From the NCBI GenBank assembly GCA_009760855.2, contig WPIO01000056.1:1583501-1647500 (forward strand): a stretch of 64,000 bases of DNA, written 5' to 3'. The notes under the pieces are model-generated. The model was given only the letters and a program-made list of their open reading frames with translations, was not told the DNA's origin and made no database searches. Of the stretch, positions 1 through 11,600 are shown in pieces (the stretch's first letter is position 1; the number at the start of each line of letters is the position of its first letter). This DNA is from Cristatella mucedo (taxonomy: Eukaryota; Bryozoa; Phylactolaemata; Cristatellidae). The translations under genes were made by a program, and so were the position numbers.

Positions 1-800
1 CCGGCAAGGCAAGAATTCAGTTAATGAGTTGCTGCAGCAGATTCCGGCTGTTTGAATGAAATACAGCTGAGTATCATCAGCGTAAAAGTGATATCCTATT
101 CAATGGGCCTTAATCACTTTTCCCAGAGGCTAATTATAAATGAGAAACAGCAAAGGACCGAGGACGGACTCTTGAGGGACTCCATAGGTGACCCGTCTCG
201 TGTGCGAGACCTGAGCCCCATACGAAACGGATTGAACACGATCAGAAAAGTACTATTCGAACCACGCCACTGCCTCGTCAGCCAGACCGATTGTTTTGCT
301 CAATCGTTCAAGTAGAACATCATGATGAATGGCGTCGAAGGCGGCTGATAGATCTAGTAGAGTAAAGGCATCGGCATTCCCGTCATCGTTGCCATATAGA
401 ATGTCATTGTTAACAAGGAGGAGAGAAGTTTCAGTTGCGTGCTGCCTCTTGAACCCTGATTAAAATGTTTCTGACATTTTATTCTTTTCAATATGTGCAA
501 CCAGCTACCCAGCAACGGTTTTTTCAAGAATCTTCGACAAGAAAGGAAGAAGGGAAACTGGGCGATAGTTTGCATGGACCTCTGTAACTAATCCAGGCTT
601 TTTAAGTGTGGGTCTAACGACTTCCGGTTTGAAGGACTTGGCTACGACCCCTTTTGACAAGAAGCTTTAAAAATGTCGGCTATGGCAGGGCTAAGTTGGT
701 CTGCTAGTGAAGACCACAGAGATGATGGCGTAGGGGTTTCAGGAGACGATATCTGTTTGCTAAAAGTGATTAAGGTAGCCAAATCGCATGCAAAAACCGT
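1..800 (-). mobile_element. CR1/L2-like non-LTR retrotransposon fragment (N-terminal half of RT)
   Basis: Read on the minus strand this gives, in order from about 790 down to 1, ETPTPSSLWSSLADQLSPAI, VVRPTLKKPG, NYRPVSLLPFLSKILEK, FTLLDLSAAFDAIHH, GVPQESVLGPLLF and FYADDTQLYF. These are the fingers and palm motifs of a CR1/L2-clade reverse transcriptase, with the YADD catalytic motif near 67-84. Several in-frame stops show it is dead. The 3' half would lie left of the window. Confidence 0.88.
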
Positions 801-837
801 CTGAAAAGCGAACGGCTCTTTTTGTCGCAGAATGCAG

Positions 838-1130
838 AGGCCGCCGGCACGAGCTCGCCGTCGCGACTTAAATAGCCGCCCGCCGCCGCCGCCGTCTCCG
901 GCGCTTCTTCCGGACTTCCGGACTCTATCGATATTCCCGTCTGCAGCGGATCTCAAGGACACTCGGCCCTACGTTCGGGCTAACGTTGTCAAAGGAGGTA
1001 GGTAATTGGCTCGTGCATACCGCGTGCGCACAGCTCCGCTCGCTGCTCGACTCGACTTAGTTTCCCTCCCGTCGCACGCCGCATTCTGGCAAGCGCTTGC
1101 AGGTGCGTGGGCGCCACTCATTTAACGGCC
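838..1130. other. GC- and CpG-rich segment
   Basis: A locally GC-rich stretch with a run of GCC repeats (about 880-900) next to the retroelement end. It could be a promoter-type CpG-rich region upstream of gene 1, or simply composition drift. No exon or TATA arrangement could be tied to it. The following stretch to about 1630 is also GC-rich with no recognisable gene. Confidence 0.3.
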
Positions 1131-1659
1131 TAACACCCGAAAGACGACGAGGCGTCTTGAGTGCTTACCCCGGCGCTCCCTCAAGAGTTGCCCCGGGTGA
1201 GAGTGCATGCACGATTAGCAGCCGCCACCTCCTACGCTAGCCTCTCATACGCTATAATAAGCCTATAAGCTATAATACGGACCAATCGATAAGCGAGCTG
1301 GCTGTGTGAGTAGCCCTTGCCTTTCCCTATAGCCTCCAGGCATGCTTTTGTTACCAAAGCGGCCACTTTCAATTGCACTTCGCAAGGCTCGTGGACCGTT
1401 TGCTGCGATCTATGTTTATTACGCAGGCTCGGGGAGAAAAGTGCGACTCACGTTTGTACGTCGGGCCGTCCAGGCCACGAAGCTCCGACCCTAGTCGGAG
1501 GCACGCCCCCGGCGACTGCTGTCACGTGACGGGAACGTGCTCAGCTCGTGCTTGCCGGGGGGGGGGTTCCCAGTTAGGTTGCCCTTCGTGCTTGCCAAGC
1601 TTGGGTTAGCAAGGTCGAGCAAACGTGTTCTTCAATCGTGCAAGTGGCGGTGAGCTAAT

Positions 1660-1765
1660 CTATAATAAATAATAATAATATATAATAATATATAATATAT
1701 AATATATAATATATATAATAATAATAATGAGATATAACATATATAATATATATATATAATAATAA
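1660..1765. repeat. AT-rich (TAA)n/(TA)n simple repeat
   Basis: Interrupted TAATAATAA and ATATAATAT runs, with the block TAATAATAATGAGAT occurring twice. No coding signal. Confidence 0.85.
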
Positions 1766-2659
1766 TAATGAGATGGCCAAAGAAATTCGAGGAAGAGCTA
1801 CGCCACTCCTGAGCACAACAACAAACCGTCCCACCAGCATCCATCCATCGTCGTAATGCCAGGAGAAAGGCTGGAATGACCATGACGAATGTTGCGAATT
1901 ATCGGACGTTGCCATTAGCGAGCTGATACATGGGAGCAAAGGCTGCAGACAGCTCTAAACTAGTTCCTTGAATTATCCTTCTCCATCTACTCAATCCGTT
2001 CGCGACGTGAGTAGTCACTCAAGAAAGACATCTGTGAGCCCGGTGCCGTTTCCTATGTTATTTGAAGCTTTGTTACAGTGAGCGATCTAGATACCGCTGC
2101 TGAGACACACCATTCAAATAGACGACGTTACCGTATTCAGACCAAAGCTGGGAGAGGATGATGCTTGTATGTCGGGACTGGCAGTAGGTTATCTCCCCCT
2201 AGCAGTAGCAGTGTACCTAAGTGAGTAGCAGTCTCTCCTGTCTACGTAAGTATCGGTCTCTCGGGTGGAAACAGAGTAGAGAAAGCAAGAGTCAAATGAA
2301 TGCCATGATTCGCAATCGGACAGCTAGCATTACAACTAGCCTGTGCGAAGTAATGGCCGTACGCTTGCTGGATAAGACATAGCAAGTAAATGCAATCAAT
2401 TCAGAATTGAGACTAATCACTGCACAGAGATAGCATTACTTAGAGTATATAATGGCCTTATCAGGAGAGTTGACTTAGGTAGAGCCGTCTCTCACTTAGT
2501 TCTGCATCATCCATCTGGCCGCTTTGAAACTGTCGGTTACTGAGTCGTCGCTGGGCGTCCATCATATCCTCGGGCGAAACTTGCATTGGGTTGTAAGTGG
2601 TTTAAGTTCCATCTGCGTGAGAGATATTAGTGTCAATGGCCACCAGCCATTTGACGAAC

Positions 2660-3302
2660 CCTTAACAATAATAATAGTAACGACACACTTGATAAACCAT
2701 CCTCAGAGAACATTCTCTATCGGCGCTTTACATTTTCTGCAAAGGAAACACGATCGAGTGGTCAGTGGTAGTCCGCTCAAGAAACAATAATAAAGTGGCT
2801 AGGGGTGACATGCAAAGGGTCAGCATGCAAGTATGATTAGTGGCGACATGCACAGTATCAACACGCATAAGCATATAAAGAATGGAATCACAGAGACCCG
2901 CTGAGTTATGTGTTAAGTAAGTGTGTTTTTAGTTTCTTTTTAAATTTGGTCTAGTCAGATGTCGTGACGCCAGTGGGGGTGAGTTTCAGGCTTTGGGAAA
3001 TTACGAACTAAAGGCACTGTCTTCAAAGGATTTGAAGACTGTACAGGGTATAGGTAAACAATTAGATTCCGAAAGGTATGTGGTACGTTGCTCAGCCTAA
3101 TGGGGGAATCGATCTAATAGGTAGGCTAGAGCCAAAGAATGAAGAAACCTAAAAGTGAGTGACACAACTTTGAAGTCGATGCGTTGTTTGATTGGGAGCC
3201 AGTGCTGATCGGCGAGAAGTCGTTTGATGTGGCAACTGCCACGCTCACGACAGATAAGCCCAGCTGTGGAGTTTTGCACCAGCTGTAAGCGCCTGATTGC
3301 AC
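2660..3302 (-). mobile_element. L2-A LINE copy, 3' part
   Basis: Runs from a short AAT tract and the conserved tail (GCGCTTTACATTTTCTGCAA on the plus strand) through the 3' UTR into the RT C-terminus (minus strand reads FKVVSLTFRFLHSLA and WLPIKQRIDF). It is the same family as 9380-10528 in the opposite orientation, with stops and indels. Confidence 0.85.
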
Positions 3303-3652
3303 GTAAATATGGGAATACCCTTGAAATATTGGACTAAGCAGGCATGCTGTTCTAGGTTCTCTCTTTTTCAAAAGTTACATTCATTCTCTGTACTGCCGCC
3401 ATCAAGCACAAAGTAGGCTTTCACTAATAAGTGGATGAAACTTAGCTCTACCTGTGCTAAGATTCTTCCTCCCCTTCCAGGACCTCTGACACTTCCAGGA
3501 CCTTTCACCCACTCAAGCCCCTGACAATTTATATTGCCAGCATTCGTACTTGGACACCAGCTAGCTTCCTAAATTGAAATAAAAAAAATTGTGCCACTAT
3601 TAAAATAAGGCCTTCACTCAGAAATGGCTAAGCCTCACTTTCCAGAATCTAA

Positions 3653-3800
3653 TCGTTTACCTATACCTCGTACGAACCTTGAATCCTCTGGAGACCGTGC
3701 CTTTAGTTCGTAGGCTCCCTAAGCCGGGAACTGACTTCCGACTTGCGTCACATCCCCGATTTGACCACAATGAAAAAGAAACTAAAACGCATCTAAGGCT
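3653..3800 (+). mobile_element. L2-A LINE fragment, left half of an interrupted copy
   Basis: Reads IPRTNLESSGDRAFSS-like sequence with frameshifts, and ends at AAACTAAAACGCATCTA. The family sequence resumes at about 4375 (TATTTACTGGG onward), showing one copy split by the L2-B insertion in between. Confidence 0.8.
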
Positions 3801-3804
3801 AGTC

Positions 3805-4360
3805 TTCAAGTCCCAGAGGTTTGACCACGTGTCTCCTCTACTGAAAGAGCTAGGATGGATGCCGGTTGAGCAACGGATACAGAGCAAAAAATTCTTACGC
3901 TGACCGACAAGGCCCGCCGCGGCTTGGCTCCTTAGTACCTAGCTGAACTGTTGCACCAGTTTCAGCCTCTTCGCGCCTTCAGGTCGTGTGTGGACAATAC
4001 ATTAGCTGTTCCATTCCTCGGCTTAAAGACCGTTGGCGACAGAAGCTTTAGCTCTGCAGGTCCTAGACTGTAGAACTCGCTTCCAAAGTTCTTACGCAAC
4101 GACAACTACTCTACGACTGCCAACTATGGCTCATCCTTTTCAGTGGTCCTGAGCTGCTACTTTCATGCTACTCACTACCTCAACTGCTCACCTGACTCTG
4201 CTTTGCTTCCCACTTTCTCTTTGTTGCGTGAGACGAAGTCTGTTGGCTACCGAATGTGTACCGAAAGCCACTTAGGCTGTGAGTGGGCTATACAAGACTC
4301 TCCTGCGTAACACCCGCATAGTCTTTATGACTTTGTGGAGTTACAGACTGAGTTACTTTA
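3805..4360 (+). mobile_element. L2-B LINE fragment inserted in an L2-A copy
   Basis: Reads LVFKSQRFDHVSPLLKELGW and then a decayed RT C-terminus ([12 protein letters not shown]-type) and a 3' region ending near GTGGAGTTACAGACTGAG. Related copies are at 6405-6740, 12178-12450, 28905-29225, 36400-36610 and 61835-62085. This family has a different 3' end from L2-A. Confidence 0.8.
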
Positions 4361-4374
4361 CATACGTGTCGCAG

Positions 4375-4615
4375 TATTTACTGGGCTCATTTGGTTTATC
4401 CTTGTGTGCCTGTTCGCTCTGACACCGTACATGCTGCCACTAACCATATTTTCATGTTGACCCGTGGATGTCACCCCTAACCATGTTATGCTTGTTGTCA
4501 TTGACCCGGCTACCACCAACCATTTGATCGTGCTAACTTTGCAGCAAATTTAAATTGCCTTGACAGAGATTAAGTTCTCTGAGGGCGCGATATAAAATGT
4601 GGTAATGTTATTATT
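4375..4615 (+). mobile_element. L2-A LINE fragment, right half (3' UTR and tail)
   Basis: Contains the L2-A 3' UTR blocks CATGCTGCCACTAACCAT and CACCCCTAACCATGTTAT, then the tail hairpin region (GAGATTAAGTTCTCTGAGGG) and a short ATTATT tract. It continues the fragment that stops at 3800. Confidence 0.8.
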
Positions 4616-4699
4616 AACCCAAAAAATGGATAAGCCACTGTTTCCACAGTAGTCTATATAATCGTGGCGGCAATTTAAAAATTACCTTAGCCAAAGGGC

Positions 4700-4935
4700 T
4701 ATGTGTGGTCCAATGTCAAGTCCGATTACCTCCAGCTACGTAATATTGCCAAACTGTGGCGCTTTTGGTTGATGATACCTACGGCACAGTTAATCCATCG
4801 ATTCATCTTACAACCTGTCTGGACTTTTACAACTTGTATTTCTCGAAAGTTTCCAGGGCTTTGAATTAGAAGAAGAAGCTGCCACGTTGCATCTCTTTAG
4901 TCCAACCAGCACTGGCTACCAATCCAATCAAAACC
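4700..4935 (+). mobile_element. degenerate L2-A fragment
   Basis: Plus-strand translation gives SNVKSDYLQLRNIAKLW, a decayed form of the [16 protein letters not shown] segment of the L2-A RT, followed by heavily mutated sequence. No intact frame. Confidence 0.55.
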
Positions 4936-5454
4936 CAAAGAGATTGGGTTTGTAGTTTGACGCTCCGACAGCAAGCAAGCGACGGTGCGGACACACCGAA
5001 TCTCCAAGAACGACTGTGTATTTGTGCTCACAGTGCGACGTCTCACGCGAGCGTGCTCTCCTGCGCCCGTGTTCTCACTGGCCCTTATCTGCAGGCCCTA
5101 ACTCATCCTCAATCCAAACATAAATACATAAGGCCGTAACCCTCAATGAACCATAATCTCAAGAAACCATAATTCCGTGGCAAAAATATGAGACCAAAGG
5201 GTTCTCACACAGTTTCCTAAGAAATAGGCCAAGTGGTAGGCCCTTTCGACGGGTGGGGATACGAATGGTGGCAACAAAATGGCCGGCAGCGAAGCGTTCC
5301 GCCACTGACGAGCGAAGCGTGTGTGCAGAGTCGTTCGCTTGTCTCCGACAGGCGTCGCTGGTTTCTCGTAGGCCACTAATGCGTTGCTTTAATGACAATG
5401 CTTGTCTTGTCGCGTTGGCCTGGTCGCTGAGCTTTGTGCTTCACTTTACTAAAG

Positions 5455-5662
5455 CGTACGATGACGTCGAACATTACCTGGACGTGCAATTCCGCCTGCT
5501 CCGAGAAGACGTCTTTAAGCCACTTCGCGACGGGGTGCAAGCCTACCGCAAGCAGATTGAGCACGGTTTGCCCGTCGAAGCTCTGCGAGACATCAAAGTG
5601 TACGCAGGCGTCGTCGTCATCGGAGCTGTCGTTACTCAGTGGAGCGTCAACTACAAAATCAG
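5455..5662 (+). CDS. ZNFX1: ZNFX1-like gene 1, exon a (first identified)
   Basis: Encodes the block around [13 protein letters not shown] and [12 protein letters not shown] that precedes the helicase core in ZNFX1 proteins. Acceptor AG is at 5453-5454 and donor GT at 5663. The exon begins with two bases of a split codon, so at least one upstream coding exon exists. It is 208 nt, identical in length and phase to the gene 2 exon at 46323-46530. An open frame extends upstream into the intron but loses all similarity at the acceptor. Confidence 0.92.
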
Positions 5663-8600
5663 GTAGGGCGCCACCTGCTAGCTGGCGCTGGCGATGCGTC
5701 ACAATTGTTGTGACTTTTTCAAACAACGTGTTGCTCAGCCTGGCCGGTCCCGAGATGGGAAAGCCCTGTGGAAATGCTGTCTCCCTGGTCATTTAAAAAA
5801 CCAAATCTCACATCAAGCGCCCTCAATCATCAAAGGACTGAAAATCGTTAGACTACTTTGTTGTGCCGAACGTACTTATCGTACCATTCATTGACGTGTA
5901 ACACTGCCTTGCGTGGAGGTTTTATCCAAAGCCAGGGCTAGCACCGAGGATTACTCTCTCTCTCTCCCTCTCTGTCAGAACGTCGTTGAGGGGCTCGTAA
6001 ATAAGTTTCTTTAATCATGCGCTTCATTACCGCAATGCAGCACTTTCGATGAACGCAGCCTGAAGGAGAGGCTTCGGTGGCCGCAGCAGCAGCAGAGCGA
6101 GTGTGGCATGCAGCAGCAAGTGCGGCGTCGAGTGCTTCTGCAAGTGCTGAGTGCTTTCTGAGAACAGCACGGGCGCTACGCACAGCCCAATAATTGAAGC
6201 CGAAATTATTCCAGATAACGAGCTGCGTCCTCTCGCTCTTCCGCAGGATTCGAGATTAAGTTTCGCAGTCCACTTGCGATCGCCTGTGCGAAACTCCACT
6301 GCACTTATGTATGTAATGTAACGTAATGTATCTCCGCCCGTAACTGCACGAAGCCATAAAGGCAAAGTGGGCGTTACAGAGGAGAGTTTTGTATAGCGCA
6401 CTCACAGCCTAAGCGGCTTTCGGTACGCATTCGGTTGCCAGCAGACTTCGTCTCACGCCACAAAGGGAAAGTGGGAAGCATAGCTGAGTCAGGTGAGCAG
6501 TTGAGGTAGCGAGTAGCATGGAAGTAGCAGCTCAGGACCGCTGAAAGGAATGAGCCGTAGTCGACAGCACGAGAGTAGTTGTCGTTGCGTAAGAATTGTG
6601 GAGGTGAGTTCCACAGTCTAGAACCAGCGGAGCTAAAGCTTTGAGCGGAGGAATGGAACAGCTAATTTATTGCCTATACAGGACCTGAGGGTACGAGGAG
6701 GCTGAAACTGGTGCAGCAGTTCAGCTTGGTGTTCATTTAGAGAGAATCACAAGAGTTTTGTGACTCAGTTGATACGAGTTCTAAGGATAAATCTCGTTTT
6801 CACAATGCTACTCTCGAAATGTATATATGGATGTGAACTTCATAACGCTACATAAGCGACGGTATTGCATGATGCAACCGATGTAATTCCACTATCAGTG
6901 AGCTATAACTTGGGTACACAATCAAATTAACAAGCCCTACGAATGTTTACCCATTAACGTTCCAGCGATTCGCTCCGTCAAACGAACCGGGAATGCCTGG
7001 AAGACATCCTTCTGTACTGCCACAGCCCCAAGTCTGCCCATCCTGTCACTAGATTAAACCAGTTCTGCCCTCAGCTCAGTGACTTTTACTGCTCCTGTTC
7101 TCCTGGTTTAGTCAAGTTCTCCTGGTTTAGTACTACCTTCTTAATGAGTGACCTAGAAAATCCGTTTTGAAAGAGGCAGCAGAGACAAGACCTAAAGCTA
7201 AGGATATATTTATGATGTTAGTCATGCAGGGCAGCAGCAAGTCGACGGACCTAACCGGTAAGCTAAGACCCTGCGGCTAACCGCATGGGAATGTAGCGTA
7301 ACTCGACAGCGAATCATCCGTGCGATTTAGTGATCTCTTGTTTTAGCATCTTGTACGATATAATTTTATTTCTATCAGTACGATTTTGAAATTTAATCAT
7401 TCGTGCTTTATTTTCGTGAAGGTTTGATACGACGAAAAATAAGAATGTACGACGACTAATGGATAGCAAGCGCCTCATATTTGGTTCGCAGGTGGTCCTG
7501 TCGCACGACAACTTCGATACCATATACGTTGCAACAGTGCAAGAGAAAAACAGTGATAGTGCGGCTCACGGTAAGTGTGGAGGAACGGCCTGTGGACGGC
7601 CAGCATGCCAGTGCGAACGTGGTGCATTGCAAAAAGGACAAAGAACATGTTGCAGCTGTGTGCGTCCATCTTGTATGAGCTAGTGCGTCGTCTGCTGCTA
7701 GCCACTGACCGCTCAAGTGCTTCAAAGTTGACTTACGCTTTGTTAGATAATTTCAATCACTTCCGTCATATGTAATAGTGTATATTTTAATCGCAGTACA
7801 GAAAAATAAAGAAACCTGGGATATTGGAGGTGATGACAAAAAATTAGTCGATTCTTTTGAAACTTGAACCAATCAAGCACTTTGAGTTTTAAAAGTTTGT
7901 GTTCACATTAGTGACAACAGTAACAGTAAAGTAAAGCCTTTATATAGTGCCTACAGCAACTCACAGTCTTCTAGGCAATCAAAATATGCCTAAACGGAAG
8001 CGTATCAACTGGTTGTAAATAAATTCACAATTTTGGTTTGAAAACACACGAAGAGCAATTCACGCGTACACAGAAATTGGGATGAGGAACAGATCCACTT
8101 GTTGAAAATTTCGTCAATTTAGGAGTCGCCGTGAGGATAGTCACTGGAGAGTTCGTTTTCAAGAGTAAAGTAACTTTAGAGACTGTTTTCATCGTTTTTG
8201 AGTTAGTTTAGAGGCAAACCTCAACTACTTTAGTCGGAAGAGCAGACAGATGGATGGATGCAATAAAGTGCTTGAGTTGGATTTATTTTGTATATGTAGA
8301 TCGGAGCAAAGGATCGGGAACCTAAAGGCGAGTGACAGAACAATCAAGTCGCTGTGCTGCTCGACGGGAGCAGTGCCGAGCGGTTAGAAGAAGTTTAACT
8401 TGCAGTTTCACCTTTTACCACAGAGAAGTCTAGCCGCAGAGTTCTGCACCGACTACAGCTTACTTTTGCACAGCAGGAAGACCTGCGATTAACGAGTTAC
8501 TGAAATCTTGGCTGAAGTTCGCAGATATAGAGGCCAGCTTGACTGTGGCGTCAGTCTCTATGCACCTATGCATTAGTGTATTTTGTTGAGAAAATTAAGC

Positions 8601-11600
8601 AAAATATTTATTTAGAAGTTACTGGCATTTTGAGGCTCTCATTCGAAATATAAACTCTTAAGGATGCATCAATCGAACTTGCATACTAATAATAATAGTA
8701 ATAATAATAATACATTTGATACAGCACCCTCAGATAACTCAATCTCTTTTTAGGCACTTTACATTTGCAGCAAAGGATGCACGATCGAATGGTTAGTGGT
8801 AGCATGCTCAATAAACACCAAGAATAACAGGCTAAATGTAACATGTATAGGATCAGCATGAAAATATGCTTAGTGGCAACATGCACAGTGGCAGCAAGCG
8901 TAAACACATAAAGAGCGAATCACAGGGACACGGGGAGAGAGGCTTTGAAACTGGAATTCAATCAAGTCTCGAGCAAGCCAAAATATAATTGCCGTTTTAG
9001 AAACCTCAATTCCTTAGTCCTTTCTTTACTTGCATCTGCGAAATTTGTTAAGTAACCAGGATTTGTAAATGCATGGTTTGGAAGACTATATACGTTTTGG
9101 GCGTCTTTGTTCCATTTGACTTTGCTGCATTTTGTCTGGCTTAATGCTGCGGCATTTTGTGAATTCGTTGAGTATTTCCTGAGGACATTTAGTATTTTAT
9201 TTCCAAATTTGAAAGCTCGGCATACTCATTAGCTTGTTAGCTACGACACCAGACGCATAATATATATCTGCATGAATTTTATTTGGGTGCGTGCGTGAAC
9301 GTGCGTGAATGTGTGTGTTTCTGTGTGTGTGTGTGTGCCCCCGCGCGTGTTTGTTTGTGTGTGCGTGAGTGGCAACGAACATCATTATAGTCCCAGATCG
9401 ACATCTAGGTATTCAAGACAAGGAATCCCGGCTACCGCAGCTCTGTGTAGCCTTTCCAGGATTCCTCATGCTCATAGGGATTCCTCATGCTCTAAACTCA
9501 CTAGCTTCATGCATTGATGACATCCGTACATGGATGGCAGCAAATTTTCTAAAACCTAACGATGATAAAACTAACTTACTAGTTATGGGCAAACCCAGTG
9601 TGATCTAGAGATTGGAAAGGCTGACTCTCAAAATTGGCTCTGCCAGCATATCTCCAGTTGAATCAGCTCGAAATCTAGGTGTCATATTCCAAAGCGACCT
9701 CTCGTTAGACGACCATATCAGCTCTACAGTCAAATCCGCCTATTTTCAGCTTCATAACATTGCTAAAATTCGGGCTTGTTTAGATAAAGATACCACATCT
9801 AAGTTGGTCCATGCATTTGTGACATCCCGTCTTGACTTCTGCAACTCACTGCTTACTGGCCTACCAGCATGTGCGATCAGGCAATTGCAGCTGGTGCAAA
9901 ACTCGGCAGCTAGACTTGTCTGCCGTGAGCGTCGCAGTTGCCACATTACTCCACTTCTCGCCGACCTGCACTGGCTACCAGTCAAGCAACGGATTGACTT
10001 CAAGGTTTTGTCCCTCACTTTTAGGTCCCTTCATTCTATGGCTCCAGCCTATCTGTCAGATATACTACCCCATCAGGCCAAGCATCGTACCACCCGCTTT
10101 TCGGAATCCAACAGTCTAGAAATACCTCATACAAACCTTAAATCCTTTGGAGACCGTGCATTTAGTTCGTATGCTCCCAAAGCCTGGAACTCCCTCCCGA
10201 TCTGCGTCAAAACACCCCCTGACCTGACCACATTTAAAAGGAACCTATAAACACACCTATTTAGGACAGCATTTAGTGGGTCCCTGTGATTCGTCCTTGA
10301 TGTGCTTATGCGTGCTGACACTGTGCATGCTGCCACTAACCACATTTGCATGCTGACCCTGTGCATGTCACCCCTAACCATGTTATTCAGTTCGTTTGTT
10401 TTTCAAGCATGATTTTACTTACCATTCAATTGCATTTCACTTTACAGCAAATGTAAAGCGCCCAGAGAGAGATTAAGTTCTCTGAGGGCGCTTTATCAAG
10501 TGCATTATTATTATTATTATTATTATTATGCTCCTCCTCATTCCATCATTCCTCGTGCTCTCAGATTTTTAATGACCGGGCGTTCGTAGCTCTAAGGATC
10601 TCAAATACAATTTCGTTAATTACGCAGCTGCCTTTCGGAATTGCCGAATTACCCTCTAAATGTATTTAGTTGGATCAGAATAAGCTGACAAGTGACCAGC
10701 AGAGTTTTAGTTTTCTTCCGGTTTTATTGCGTTTAATAGTTTAAAGAAGCATGTACTTAATTTTGAGTGTAAAAATATCTGTGTTTTTTTAAAGGTGAGC
10801 TTGAAATAAAATTCGAGGCAAAGTCAGCAGAGAAAATCCAGGCCATTGACTACAGCATGATTGATTTTGTCATGGTGGAGACATCAGCTTACTTCGAGGC
10901 CTATCGTCATGTACTGGAAGGCTTGCAGGATTTGAACACCAAAGACTTAAAATTCCAGGAATATCTTGTTCGGTTAGTCAATTCAGATACACTCGTAAAA
11001 TACGGCAGTAATTGCTGCGAGTCAAGGTTCAGTCAAGCTCGTATGAGAATTACATTTGGAGCGCGCCGAGAGAACTTTATTTCTGTTTAGGCCCTTTGAA
11101 TTTTCTGCAAAGGAAGCATGACCGAATAGTTAGTTGTTGGATACTCAATGACAACAAGCGTACCATTGTTAGAGGTGACATGCACACGGTGAGCATGCAA
11201 ATATGGTTAGTGGCAGCATGCGCAGTGTCAGCACGCATAAGCAGACACAGGATGAATCACGTGGTCTAAATGCTGAGGTAAGTCGATACTTTCTAGCTGC
11301 TTTTTTAAATATCGTTGAACCGGTGGGCCGGTGTCGTAACGTCAGTCGGAAGTGATTTCCAGCCTTTGGAAACATACCAACTGAAGGCCCGGTCTCCAAT
11401 GGATTTGAGGTTCGCACGAGGTGGGGGTTAACGAGTAGTTTCAGAAAAGCGGTGGTAAGGTGCTTAGCCTGATGATGGAGTAGAGCTGATAGGTAGGCTG
11501 GAGCCAAAGATTGAAGGAACCTAAAAAGGAGTGACAAAAACCTCGAAGTCGATGCGCTGCTTGACTGGAAGTCAATGCAGGTCGGCGAGAAGTGGGCGTG

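Noticed and set aside
5253-5454. Extending exon a of gene 1 upstream to an ATG at 5253
   Set aside because: Similarity to gene 2 and to ZNFX1 stops exactly at the acceptor AG at 5453-5454; the upstream frame resembles nothing.
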